DNA of 12,128 bases from Lachnospiraceae bacterium (GTDB taxonomy: Bacteria > Bacillota > Clostridia > Lachnospirales > Lachnospiraceae). Shown in pieces: positions 5,927-12,128 of this stretch. Position 1 is the first letter of the stretch; every line of letters begins with the position of its first letter. The stretch lies in contig JAFVEU010000173.1 of assembly GCA_017475845.1 (NCBI GenBank), forward strand, positions 1-12,128, written 5' to 3'. The notes under the pieces are model-generated. The model was given only the letters and a program-made list of their open reading frames with translations. It had not been told where the DNA came from and ran no database searches. Made by a program: the position numbers and the translations under genes.

Positions 5927-6964
5927 TTATATCGAAGAAACCATTCCCAGGAAAGGGAATATGACCGACATAAGTATGGCTCCGATGATCAGTGAAAGGG
6001 CAACGATGAGCACGGGCTCAATGGTGCCAAGGGCACTGTTTATGCTGTTGTCGATATTTCTCTGGCTGATATCGGAGATCTGCTTCATAACGGTATCTGC
6101 GGAACCTGTGCGGTTTCCGATGGTCATCATCCTGGCGGGAACACCGGAAAGTATCCCGGATTCCTTCAGAGCCTCGTCAAAGGGAGCGCCCTCGTTGAGC
6201 ATTCCCTTGCATTTATCTATCTTATTCAAAAAGATCTTGTCGTCAATGATCTCGGAAACCATCTCGATACCGAAATCCGGGGAGAAGCCGGACCTTAAGG
6301 CAAGGGCCAGACCATCAGCAAAACGGCTGGTGCTGATATCGTTTCTAAGCTTCTTAAAGAACCTGAAATTGGTAAGGAATGCAATGCCGGCCTTTCTGCC
6401 GCCTTCTGTCCTTAAGCAGATGATGACGACGAGCATTATGGCTGCAAAGACTGCCACTATCACTATGGCGTACTGCCTTATGATATCTCCGGCGTCGAAC
6501 ATCATTCCGGCAAAACCTGTCATTTCCGAACCAAGCTGTCTGAATACCTGGCGGAATACGGGCATTACCTGAAGGAGAAGAACCAGTATCACCACCATGA
6601 CCATGCCGGACATGACGATAGGATAGGTAACGGCCTGTCTTATGGACTGGCGTATCTCCTCTTCCCTGCTATAGTGGATCCGGAGCGCATCCATAACGTT
6701 ATCCAGCGTACCCGTTTCCTCACCGATACGTGTCATATTCACCATATATGAAGGGAAAACCCCGACACCCTCAAGGGCTGTATGGAGATAACCGCCTTCC
6801 TCCAGTCTTCTCTGGAGATCCTTATACAGTTTCTTTTCATCCGGGGAAGCTTCGGAATCCTCTGCCATCATGTGAAGTCCTTCTATGGAAGAGATACCGG
6901 CTCTGATGATCATGGACATCTGTCCGCAGAAATAAGATAATTCAGTGTTGCCAAGCTTCTTCAT
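5927..6964 (-). CDS. pilC: PilC/GspF-type inner membrane platform protein
   Basis: A 345-residue polytopic protein of the GspF/PilC family, which forms the membrane platform on which pilus ATPases act. Two GspF repeats are visible. The first runs about 8-135, with PSYMVNMTRIGEETGTLDNVM (71-91) shortly before its membrane segment at 112-136. The second runs about 210-338, with PARMMTIGNRTGSADTVM (276-293), where the usual GE is GN. Membrane segments are near 112-136, 165-184 and 317-341. The length is slightly under the roughly 400 residues of PilC from Gram-negative bacteria, mainly from a short N-terminus, as is usual in Gram-positive versions. It is the first gene of the minus-strand pilus operon, with a promoter about 95-120 bases upstream. 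The start ATG at 6962-6964 has GAAGGGA upstream at a long spacing, so the exact start is less certain than the family. Confidence 0.92.
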   Translation of the reverse strand: MKKLGNTELSYFCGQMSMIIRAGISSIEGLHMMAEDSEASPDEKKLYKDLQRRLEEGGYLHTALEGVGVFPSYMVNMTRIGEETGTLDNVMDALRIHYSREEEIRQSIRQAVTYPIVMSGMVMVVILVLLLQVMPVFRQVFRQLGSEMTGFAGMMFDAGDIIRQYAIVIVAVFAAIMLVVIICLRTEGGRKAGIAFLTNFRFFKKLRNDISTSRFADGLALALRSGFSPDFGIEMVSEIIDDKIFLNKIDKCKGMLNEGAPFDEALKESGILSGVPARMMTIGNRTGSADTVMKQISDISQRNIDNSINSALGTIEPVLIVALSLIIGAILMSVIFPFLGMVSSI

Positions 6965-7002
6965 ATTAAATTCAAGTCCCTTCTCAGACTGTTTTCCTTA
7001 AG

Positions 7003-7023
7003 CCGCACAGAGACACCGCACAG
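7003..7023. repeat. Direct repeat in pilus operon leader
   Basis: CCGCACAG occurs at 7003-7010 and again at 7016-7023, a 13-base spacing, inside the untranslated leader between the promoter at 7058-7086 and the pilC-like start. It could be a regulator site or chance; nothing else supports a role. Confidence 0.3.
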
Positions 7024-7057
7024 CCGGGATCGGATAATGATAAAAAACAACATTTAC

Positions 7058-7086
7058 ATTTTATCACGCTGAAAGCCCGTTGACAA
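7058..7086 (-). promoter_or_regulatory. Promoter of pilus operon
   Basis: On the minus strand, TTGTCA (7081-7086) and TAAAAT (7058-7063) are each 5 of 6 to the sigma-A consensus and are separated by exactly 17 bases. Transcription would begin near 7050, giving a leader of about 85 bases before the pilC-like start. The promoter lies in the 146-base gap below the phosphatase remnant, so the pilus operon can be expressed independently of it. Confidence 0.7.
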
Positions 7087-7101
7087 CGGCAAATAAAGTA
7101 A

Positions 7102-7120
7102 CCCCCAAGGTTATTCGGGG
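7102..7120 (-). terminator. Weak hairpin at end of phosphatase remnant
   Basis: CCCC (7103-7106) and GGGG (7117-7120) can pair, with AA/TT inside, around the stop codon at 7111-7113. On the minus strand the stem is followed by a T-rich stretch (TTACTTTATTT). The stem is short and the loop fairly large, so this is only a possible weak terminator between the phosphatase and the pilus promoter. Confidence 0.3.
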
Positions 7121-7620
7121 ATATGTCCCAGAGCCAGCATGGTTATGTCCACTGAAAGGGCCTTCTCTCCCACAAACTCAAATACCGCATCCTGCACTGC
7201 GCCCACTTCCTTTCTGAGGGATCCGTAGATACTGTCCTTATCCCTGCAGTCACCGGCTGCAGCAGCATCGGATACGGCTTTGATCATCCGGTCATAGCTG
7301 AAGGCTTCTCCCTCCGGGTTTTCGGCGTTCAGTTTCCCGTCCGTGTACAGGAGGAGATGGCTGCCCTCCTCAAGAGTAAAGGAGTATTCGCGGTAGGACA
7401 TACCCTCCGTCAGTCCGATGATAAAGCTTACGATATCTTCCCCGATTTCCTTTACCCCGTCCTTTGAGACCTTGAGAGGGCATTCGTGGCCGGCGTTTAC
7501 AGCCGTGATACGGCCAGTGGAGATCTCGTAGATCCCGAACCAGGCAGACAGTGTAAGGTTGTCTTCGTTGCAGCGGGAAAGGCGGTTGTTTACGACCTCA
7601 ATGATCTTTGAGGGGATACA
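7111..7620 (-). pseudogene. 5'-truncated SpoIIE/RsbU-type PP2C phosphatase
   Basis: The C-terminal roughly 170 residues of a PP2C-like phosphatase of the SpoIIE/RsbU type, which in Firmicutes dephosphorylates anti-anti-sigma factors and similar partners. Recognisable pieces in order are PSKIIEVVNNRLSRCNEDN, SAWFGIYEISTGRI, NAGHECPL, FIIGLTEGMSYREYSF, LLLYTDG, ENPEGEAFSYDRM and VDITMLALG. Upstream of PSKII (about 7620) the frame stays open on the minus strand to 8061, but that stretch has no phosphatase character and is antisense to the plus-strand gene. The N-terminal half with the first metal-binding Asp (DxG motif) is therefore absent. Two sites in the remaining part also look changed: YTDGKLN where YTDGxTE is usual, and VDIT where DDIT is usual, which removes a metal ligand. 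It is probably a remnant. It lies just upstream of the pilus promoter in the same direction, so the intact ancestor may have been linked to the pilus operon. Confidence 0.75.
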
Positions 7621-9298
7621 GGATGAGATCATAAACAACGATAAAGAACTGAAAAGAAAGGTGAGCCTTGGAGCAGATATCATTGAAGGAATGTACTCAT
7701 TAAGTAACTTAAAACCGGAGATCATTGAAAAGTTCAGGAAAGACATCAATGATGAGGGGTGGCTTTTGAATAAGAAGGTCCTTGAACGGTACTCCATCGA
7801 TATAGAGGATAAGGAATACATAAGACGCCGGGAAAAGATCAGGATCAGGGAGGAAGAGACCGCAAGGCAGAAAGCCGCACTCCGCCCGAAGGAGCTGCAG
7901 CCGGATAATACCGTGGCGGCATCGGTGCTCGACAAAATGGAAGCCAAAGGAACCTTTAAGGTTCTGGATTCTCTATTTAAGAAAAGAAGTGAACTCAGTA
8001 CCGGTTTCCGTAAAGAGTACAGCAGCCTTTTAGACAGGATCATGGAAAGAGAGGATTTCACCTTTGATGAAAAGGGGATAGAGACCCTTAGGGGAAGGAT
8101 CGGGGAATATATAAGAAAGCAGGCGGAGGCAGGGAAGGATGCCGATAAGAAAATGGATCCCGGGGAGATAAATGAACTGATACAAAAGAGGCAGGAAGCC
8201 TTTGATGTCCTGCTGGCTCCGGACTTAAGAAAGGTATTCGAACTGGTTCAGAAAGGCGTGATCGGCAAGGATACTGCCAGGATCTTTATAAGCCCGGATG
8301 CAATGAACTATTCCATTACGGATGATCTGTTTGAGGCGGATCTGGTAAAGAGCCTCATAGCCCGTAAAGAACGTAAGGTGGCAGATGCGAAGACCGAGCT
8401 GAAATATAAGGATCTTGTTGTCAATCTTGCGGACGGGCTTCTGAAGGATGTTGGACAGATCGTTATCCAGGGTGTAAGGAATGGCGGCATCAATCATGAG
8501 AATACCGACAGGATCCGGACCGGAAACCATTATCTCCATTTTTCAAGAAAGAAAGGGGAAAACGAGAACTCAGAGGATGGAACATCTTCGGATGTCCGTC
8601 TCTATGTAACGGTAAAAGAGGAAAACCAGAATGAAATGGTACAGAGGCTCACGGAGTTCCTTGAGGAGGATAAGAATAAAAAGTTCCGGGGTGCATTTGA
8701 TTTCAAACTGATGACCGGCCTTAAAGACCACAGGATGGAAAACATTGTGATCTATATAAACAGCAACAGGACCGGTCCGGAGGATCTGAAGGAATTCATT
8801 GACGGCTTCTCCGAAAAGATCAGGGATATCACCTCGAAGGAAGAAAGCATCCCTACCACCACCAGGCTGAAGCAGGGGATCGGTGTCGCCGCGGAACCAA
8901 GTGAAGTTTTCAAGAAGATGTACAGGAGCCGGAGTACCCTTAATCCGCTTTCCCTGGATCAGTACAGGATAGCGGGAAATAAGACTCTGGAGGGGGAGCT
9001 CACCCGTTACGACGATACAGTGAGCAAATACTCCAATCTTTCAAATGAACAGAAGCTTAGGTATGGAAAGTCAAAGACATCCTGGAACCAGTACTGCGGA
9101 AGACTCCTGATCCTCTCCGCCTATATTGCTAGACACAGGCTGAACCGCACGGAGAAGGATCTTTCGGTTTCCGGTGATGAGGAAGTGAAAAAGGAAATGA
9201 AGCAGGTATTTCAGGAGTTCATGCTCCTCTCCGGGATCGATACGGACACACTGACAGTGGGCTCCACAGTGGATTATCTGAAGAAAGTCAAGGAGTGA
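7601..9298 (+). CDS. Protein of unknown function with weak HopA1-like region, possibly 5'-truncated
   Basis: A gene of about 565 codons that I do not recognise. ATG 7601 is the first methionine codon of the open frame (a TTG at 7559 lies in phosphatase sequence). It has no ribosome binding site, and the first codons overlap phosphatase sequence on the other strand, so the true 5' end is probably lost. No signal peptide or membrane segment is seen. Residues 15-100 are charged and helical, with a likely coiled coil in KEYIRRREKIRIREEE. Residues about 310-435 contain HYLHFSRK, VRLYVTVKEENQNEMVQRL, FDFKLM, ENIVIYIN and LKQGIGVAAEP. That order (strand, helix, FK, R/D-VlYl, late Gv-AeeP) recalls the HopA1 family of bacterial effector-like proteins; this is a weak motif-level resemblance, not an established assignment. 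The C-terminus (from about 480) is helical. It converges with dprA, 53 bases apart. Confidence 0.7.
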   Translation: MIFEGIQDEIINNDKELKRKVSLGADIIEGMYSLSNLKPEIIEKFRKDINDEGWLLNKKVLERYSIDIEDKEYIRRREKIRIREEETARQKAALRPKELQPDNTVAASVLDKMEAKGTFKVLDSLFKKRSELSTGFRKEYSSLLDRIMEREDFTFDEKGIETLRGRIGEYIRKQAEAGKDADKKMDPGEINELIQKRQEAFDVLLAPDLRKVFELVQKGVIGKDTARIFISPDAMNYSITDDLFEADLVKSLIARKERKVADAKTELKYKDLVVNLADGLLKDVGQIVIQGVRNGGINHENTDRIRTGNHYLHFSRKKGENENSEDGTSSDVRLYVTVKEENQNEMVQRLTEFLEEDKNKKFRGAFDFKLMTGLKDHRMENIVIYINSNRTGPEDLKEFIDGFSEKIRDITSKEESIPTTTRLKQGIGVAAEPSEVFKKMYRSRSTLNPLSLDQYRIAGNKTLEGELTRYDDTVSKYSNLSNEQKLRYGKSKTSWNQYCGRLLILSAYIARHRLNRTEKDLSVSGDEEVKKEMKQVFQEFMLLSGIDTDTLTVGSTVDYLKKVKE

Positions 9299-9314
9299 AT
9301 CAGCATTTCGTACC

Positions 9315-9350
9315 GGGGGACGTTTTGACCTATTGTCTGAACCGTACCCC
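9315..9350. repeat. Imperfect inverted repeat between convergent genes
   Basis: GGGGACG (9316-9322) pairs with CGTACCCC (9343-9350) with one bulged A, around a loop of about 20 bases, exactly in the 53-base gap between the plus-strand gene of unknown function and dprA. It may act as a transcription stop for both genes. GGGGACG...CGT-CCCC hairpins are, from memory, also common as dispersed REP-like elements in Clostridia, so it could be one of those. No T-run is present. Confidence 0.4.
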
Positions 9351-9351
9351 T

Positions 9352-10251
9352 TCAGGTATTCATTTTCAATATGTAAAACCCTTGTCCGGCCTTTTCTATA
9401 CAGCCGTACAGCTCTAGCTTCAGCAGCTCCAGCATAAGCTCCGGAAGGTCATATCCGGTTCCGGAGGCGATCTCGTTTATGCTTACGGGATTGTAGTCAA
9501 GATGATCCATTATCTTAAGCTGCTTTGCCGTAAGATTTGAGAATTTCTTTAAATTAATCTTTTTATATCTGCGGTTTCCTGTTTTTATAAGTCCCAGGGC
9601 TTCCAATATGTCTCCGGGACAGGTGGCGATACCGGCTCCGTCTGAAATTAGCCTGTTACAGCCGCAGCTTAAGGGATCCGTAACCCTTCCGGGTACAGCG
9701 AAAACGTCCCTGCCCTGCTCAAGAGCAAAGCGGACGGTAATGGCTGTGCCTGATCTCTCCTTTGCTTCTATAACAAGGAGTATATCGGACAGGGCTGATA
9801 TTATGCGGTTCCTCTGGGGAAATAAAAAGGACTGTGGAGGCGTTCCCGGGGGGTACTCGGATATGAGCCCTCCTTTTTCAAGGATGCTCTCATAGAGCTG
9901 CCGGTTTTCTTTTGGGTAGATCATATCTATACCGCAGCCCAGGATCCCGAAGCTTGAGCCCCCTGCTTTTACGGCGGCATTCTGGGACAGTCCGTCAATA
10001 CCTCTTGCCATCCCGCTTACTATCTGCACACCGTGTTCGGAAAGCGTTTTCGCAAAGTGTACTGCCATGCCTCTTCCGTATTCGGAATTGTTTCTGGAGC
10101 CTATTATGGATACCACACTTTTTCCCGGATCCGGAAGCCGGCCCTTTACATAGATGCCCTCAGGCGGATCCGGGATATTACGGAGCTTTTCCGGGAATTC
10201 CGGCTCCAGGGCACAGATATACCTTATATCACTTATATCCCTGTCACACAT
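9352..10251 (-). CDS. dprA: DNA processing protein DprA (Smf)
   Basis: A 299-residue cytoplasmic protein that binds incoming single-stranded DNA and loads RecA during transformation. The Rossmann-like DprA core (about 15-225) is complete: GSRNNSEYG (51-59), SGMARGID (79-86), GCGIDMIYP (105-113), FPQRNRIIS (144-152), SGTAIT (167-172), DVFAVPG (182-188) and GCNRLISDGA (197-206). A C-terminal winged-helix domain (about 235-297) follows. Length matches Firmicutes DprA. The ATG at 10249-10251 overlaps the end of the upstream yifB/comM gene by 8 bases and has GAGG at 8 bases upstream, indicating translational coupling. In many Firmicutes topA follows dprA; here the next gene runs in the opposite direction, so local order differs. 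Orthology is secure; whether this organism is transformable is not shown by the window. Confidence 0.96.
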   Translation of the reverse strand: MCDRDISDIRYICALEPEFPEKLRNIPDPPEGIYVKGRLPDPGKSVVSIIGSRNNSEYGRGMAVHFAKTLSEHGVQIVSGMARGIDGLSQNAAVKAGGSSFGILGCGIDMIYPKENRQLYESILEKGGLISEYPPGTPPQSFLFPQRNRIISALSDILLVIEAKERSGTAITVRFALEQGRDVFAVPGRVTDPLSCGCNRLISDGAGIATCPGDILEALGLIKTGNRRYKKINLKKFSNLTAKQLKIMDHLDYNPVSINEIASGTGYDLPELMLELLKLELYGCIEKAGQGFYILKMNT

Positions 10252-11776
10252 TCCATATACCTCTGTCTATACTTCTGTAGCCTATGGCTTCGCTTAGGTG
10301 CACTGCAGTTATCCGGTCTGAGTGATCAAGATCCGCAATGGTGCGGGCGCAGCGCAGTATCCTGTGGTATCCTCTGGCGGTAAGCCCCAGAGCCTCGAAG
10401 GATTCCTTTAACAGGGCTTCCTCAGGGGAACCGAGAGGGCAAAATTCCTTTATATCCTTTAACTCCATCTCGGAATTGAATTTGATATTCCTGTCCTTAA
10501 AGCGCTCCTTCTGGATCTCAAATGCTTCACTGACTCTTTCCCTTATCTTTTCGGAGGACTCCTCCATCCGGCCGCTGCCGTTAAGCTCATCAAAGCCCAC
10601 CTCATCCACCTGGCAGAATATATCTATCCTGTCTAAAAGAGGCGCACTGATCCTCGATAAGTACCTTTTAACCTCTTCCTTTGAACACTGGCATCTCCCT
10701 GTGGGGTAATAGCCGCATTTACAGGGGTTCATGGCAGCAGCAAGGAGAAAATCCGCAGGATAGGTATATTTGCCGGAGGCCCTGGATATATGTATCTTTC
10801 TGTCCTCCAGAGGCTGTCTCAGGATCTCCAGGGTATTTCTGTCAAACTCCGGAAGCTCGTCCAGAAACAGAACTCCCCTGTGGGACAGGGAAACGTCTCC
10901 CGGCTTCGGTATCTTTCCTCCACCGGAAAGAGCCTGTCTGGAAACCGTATGATGAGGGCTTATAAAGGGCCTTTCCGTTACAACCCCCTCCGACTTCAGT
11001 ATTCCGGCTACGCTGTGGATGCCTGTTATCTCAAGGCATTCCTCCACCGTAAGGGCGGGGAGGATGGAGGGGAGGCACTTTGCCATCATGCTCTTTCCCC
11101 CTCCCGGAGGGCCCACCATAAGGATGTTGTGCATCCCTGCCGCAGCCACCTCCAGACCCCGTTTTGCCGTTTTCTGCCCCCTTATGGATGAAAGATCGAA
11201 GGCAGCTTCCCTTTTTCCGGTCAAAAGCTTCCTAAGGTCTATCCTGGTGGCTTCTATGGATTCATCCCCGCTTAGGAAACGGAAGGCCTCATCAAGGCTC
11301 TTTACCCCTATCACTTCTATGCCTTCCACCGCTCCGCCCTCCGCTGCGTTTTCGGAGGGCAGAATAAAGCGTTTATAACCCCTTTCCCTGGCCTTCAGCA
11401 CCATGGGAAGGATGCCGTTTACCCTTGCCATCCTTCCGGAGAGGCTCAGCTCTCCGGCGATCACCGTATCCTCCACGCACTCCGGCGGGATAAGCCCCAT
11501 GGCGATCATAAGGGATACCGCCACGGGCAGATCAAAATGGGAACCGGTTTTTTTCATATCTGCCGGGCTTAAGTTCACGGTGATCCTTTTCGGTGGCAGA
11601 TAATAGCCGCTGTTTCTTAAGGAAGTGCGTATCCTTTCCCGGGACTCCTTAACCTCGCTTCCCAAAAGCCCTACCATATCAAATACCGGGAGGCCGCCCT
11701 CGGAAATATCCGCCTCCACGGACACTTCGCAGACATCCATGCCCTGAAGCGCCATAGTTAATACTGAACTGAACAT
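10244..11776 (-). CDS. comM: YifB/ComM family AAA+ ATPase
   Basis: A 510-residue protein of the YifB/ComM (Mg-chelatase-like) family; ComM is a hexameric helicase that extends recombination intermediates during natural transformation. The Lon-like N-terminal domain (about 1-165) includes GLPVFDMVGL (28-37) and ITVNLSPADMKK (65-76). The AAA+ core has Walker A GPPGGGKS (222-229), Walker B VLFLDELPEF (302-311), a four-cysteine cluster NPCKCGYYPTGRCQC (350-364) and the arginine-containing ISAPLLDRID (376-385). The C-terminal helical domain has GLTARGYHRILRCARTIADL (464-483). All catalytic motifs are intact. The start at ATG 11774-11776 is chosen because CAGGAG lies 6 bases upstream and the N-terminus then matches the family; a start at 11830 would add 18 atypical residues. 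It forms a two-gene operon with dprA (8-base overlap). Confidence 0.95.
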   Translation of the reverse strand: MFSSVLTMALQGMDVCEVSVEADISEGGLPVFDMVGLLGSEVKESRERIRTSLRNSGYYLPPKRITVNLSPADMKKTGSHFDLPVAVSLMIAMGLIPPECVEDTVIAGELSLSGRMARVNGILPMVLKARERGYKRFILPSENAAEGGAVEGIEVIGVKSLDEAFRFLSGDESIEATRIDLRKLLTGKREAAFDLSSIRGQKTAKRGLEVAAAGMHNILMVGPPGGGKSMMAKCLPSILPALTVEECLEITGIHSVAGILKSEGVVTERPFISPHHTVSRQALSGGGKIPKPGDVSLSHRGVLFLDELPEFDRNTLEILRQPLEDRKIHISRASGKYTYPADFLLAAAMNPCKCGYYPTGRCQCSKEEVKRYLSRISAPLLDRIDIFCQVDEVGFDELNGSGRMEESSEKIRERVSEAFEIQKERFKDRNIKFNSEMELKDIKEFCPLGSPEEALLKESFEALGLTARGYHRILRCARTIADLDHSDRITAVHLSEAIGYRSIDRGIWNV

Positions 11777-11782
11777 ACTTAG

Positions 11783-11788
11783 CTCCTG
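11783..11788 (-). promoter_or_regulatory. Ribosome binding site of comM
   Basis: CAGGAG on the minus strand, 6 bases before ATG 11774-11776. It decides the start of the comM/yifB gene in favour of the shorter form over the in-frame ATG at 11828-11830. Confidence 0.8.
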
Positions 11789-11850
11789 TTTATAAAATTG
11801 TCTGTTAATGGAAACCGGCATGCAGAACACATGCCCTTATGAATGGAAAT

Positions 11851-11879
11851 AAAGTATCACCTTATGGGGAACTTGTCAA
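11851..11879 (-). promoter_or_regulatory. Possible promoter of comM-dprA operon
   Basis: On the minus strand a perfect TTGACA (11874-11879) is followed after 17 bases by TACTTT (11851-11856), which matches the -10 consensus in only 3 of 6 positions; GATACT two bases earlier is an alternative at 15-base spacing. Transcription would begin near 11845, about 70 bases before the comM start. Confidence 0.4.
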
Positions 11880-11883
11880 TGCC

Positions 11884-11924
11884 GCAGGAGAAATGATAGC
11901 CGTTTCTCTCTCCCGTTCTCCTGT
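11884..11924. repeat. Inverted repeat with two alternative foldings
   Basis: CAGGAGAA (11885-11892) pairs perfectly with TTCTCCTG (11916-11923) across a 23-base loop. The left arm can instead pair as GAGAAA (11888-11893) with TTTCTC (11903-11908) across 9 bases. It lies immediately beyond the possible comM promoter and immediately before the 64-bp repeat array. Its role is unknown: possibly an operator, or the end of a transcript entering from outside the window. Confidence 0.4.
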
Positions 11925-11926
11925 TA

Positions 11927-12128
11927 TTACTTGCCTTTACAGCGTTTTTGTCCTCAGGGCAAGTAACTTCCCACTACTGCCCTCTCTATTTTACTTGCCC
12001 TTACAGCATTTTTGCCCTCAGGGCAAGTAACTTCCCACTACTGCCCTCTCTATTTTACTTGCCCTTACAGCATTTTTGCCCTCAGGGCAAGTAACTTCCC
12101 GCTGCCCACCTCTCTTTTATACTTGCCC
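11927..12128. repeat. 64-bp tandem repeat array of palindromic units, runs off window
   Basis: Three full units (11927-11990, 11991-12054, 12055-12118) and the first 10 bases of a fourth (12119-12128) repeat at exactly 64 bp. Each unit has a 40-base palindromic part, TTACTTGCCC, a 20-base middle, GGGCAAGTAA, and then a 24-base pyrimidine-rich linker. Units 1 and 2 share the linker; in unit 3 the linker has several changes but the same length. Unit 1 differs from the others by a few C-to-T or A-to-G changes. Within the 40 bases an inner TTGCCC can pair with the same GGGCAA across TCA, so two hairpins compete. No gene is seen in this stretch, and the open frame that crosses it is not protein-like. 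Function unknown. Confidence 0.92.

Noticed and set aside
5916..6572. 218-codon plus-strand open frame opposite the pilC-like gene
   Set aside because: It is antisense to clear GspF motifs and has no family resemblance; such shadows are common with this codon use.
7621..8061. Minus-strand extension of the phosphatase frame
   Set aside because: The translation is Ser/Leu/Phe-rich, has no phosphatase motifs, and is exactly antisense to the plus-strand gene; it is an accidental open frame.
11777..11830. Longer start of comM at ATG 11828-11830
   Set aside because: The ribosome binding site at 11783-11788 and family N-terminus favour 11776.
11839..12030. Plus-strand 63-codon open frame
   Set aside because: It runs through the repeat array with low-complexity translation and has no ribosome binding site.
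11927..12128. CRISPR array at the right edge
   Set aside because: The 24-base linkers are identical or similar between units, and the whole 64-bp unit repeats, so there are no unique spacers. No cas gene is present.

Overview
The window looks like a chromosomal segment of a Gram-positive anaerobe of the Clostridia, most likely Lachnospiraceae. The grounds are gene content and style: an EAL and an HD-domain cyclic-di-GMP protein beside a compact type IV pilus locus, a DUF4860-like pilus protein, a YifB/ComM-DprA pair, and strong purine-rich ribosome binding sites. The family assignment is inference; no rRNA or other marker gene is present.

Layout, left to right. (1) Positions 2-2919, plus strand: the 3' part of an EAL-domain cyclic-di-GMP phosphodiesterase, an HD-domain protein with a degenerate HD-GYP site, and a PilT-like ATPase that has lost its His-box histidines. 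(2) Positions 2937-6964, minus strand, convergent with the first block: a pilus operon read from 6964 down to 2937. It holds a PilC/GspF membrane platform protein, three small single-span membrane proteins and a further one with a glycine/proline-rich repetitive tail, and a canonical PilT ATPase. A good sigma-A type promoter (7058-7086) lies upstream. (3) Positions 7111-9298: the C-terminal part of a SpoIIE/RsbU-type phosphatase (minus) abuts, head to head, a 565-codon plus-strand gene of unknown function with a weak HopA1-like region. The phosphatase is clearly missing its 5' part and the plus-strand gene may be too, so a deletion, inversion or assembly join near 7605-7625 is likely. (4) Positions 9352-11776, minus strand: yifB/comM followed by dprA with overlapping ends, two genes tied to uptake and recombination of incoming DNA. 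(5) Positions 11777-12128: no gene. This stretch holds a possible yifB promoter, an inverted repeat and the start of a 64-bp tandem repeat array of palindromic units that runs off the window.

Working together: the pilus operon would build or retract a type IV pilus. The plus-strand block would lower or sense cyclic-di-GMP and supplies a second, apparently non-canonical PilT that may modulate the first. DprA and ComM act on single-stranded DNA after uptake, so pilus plus dprA/comM is compatible with natural transformation. However, the window has no comEA/comEC, PilB, prepilin peptidase or major pilin with a classical leader, so competence is only a hypothesis. The most unusual things here are the paired canonical/degenerate PilT paralogues, the head-to-head gene junction, and the palindromic 64-bp repeat array.
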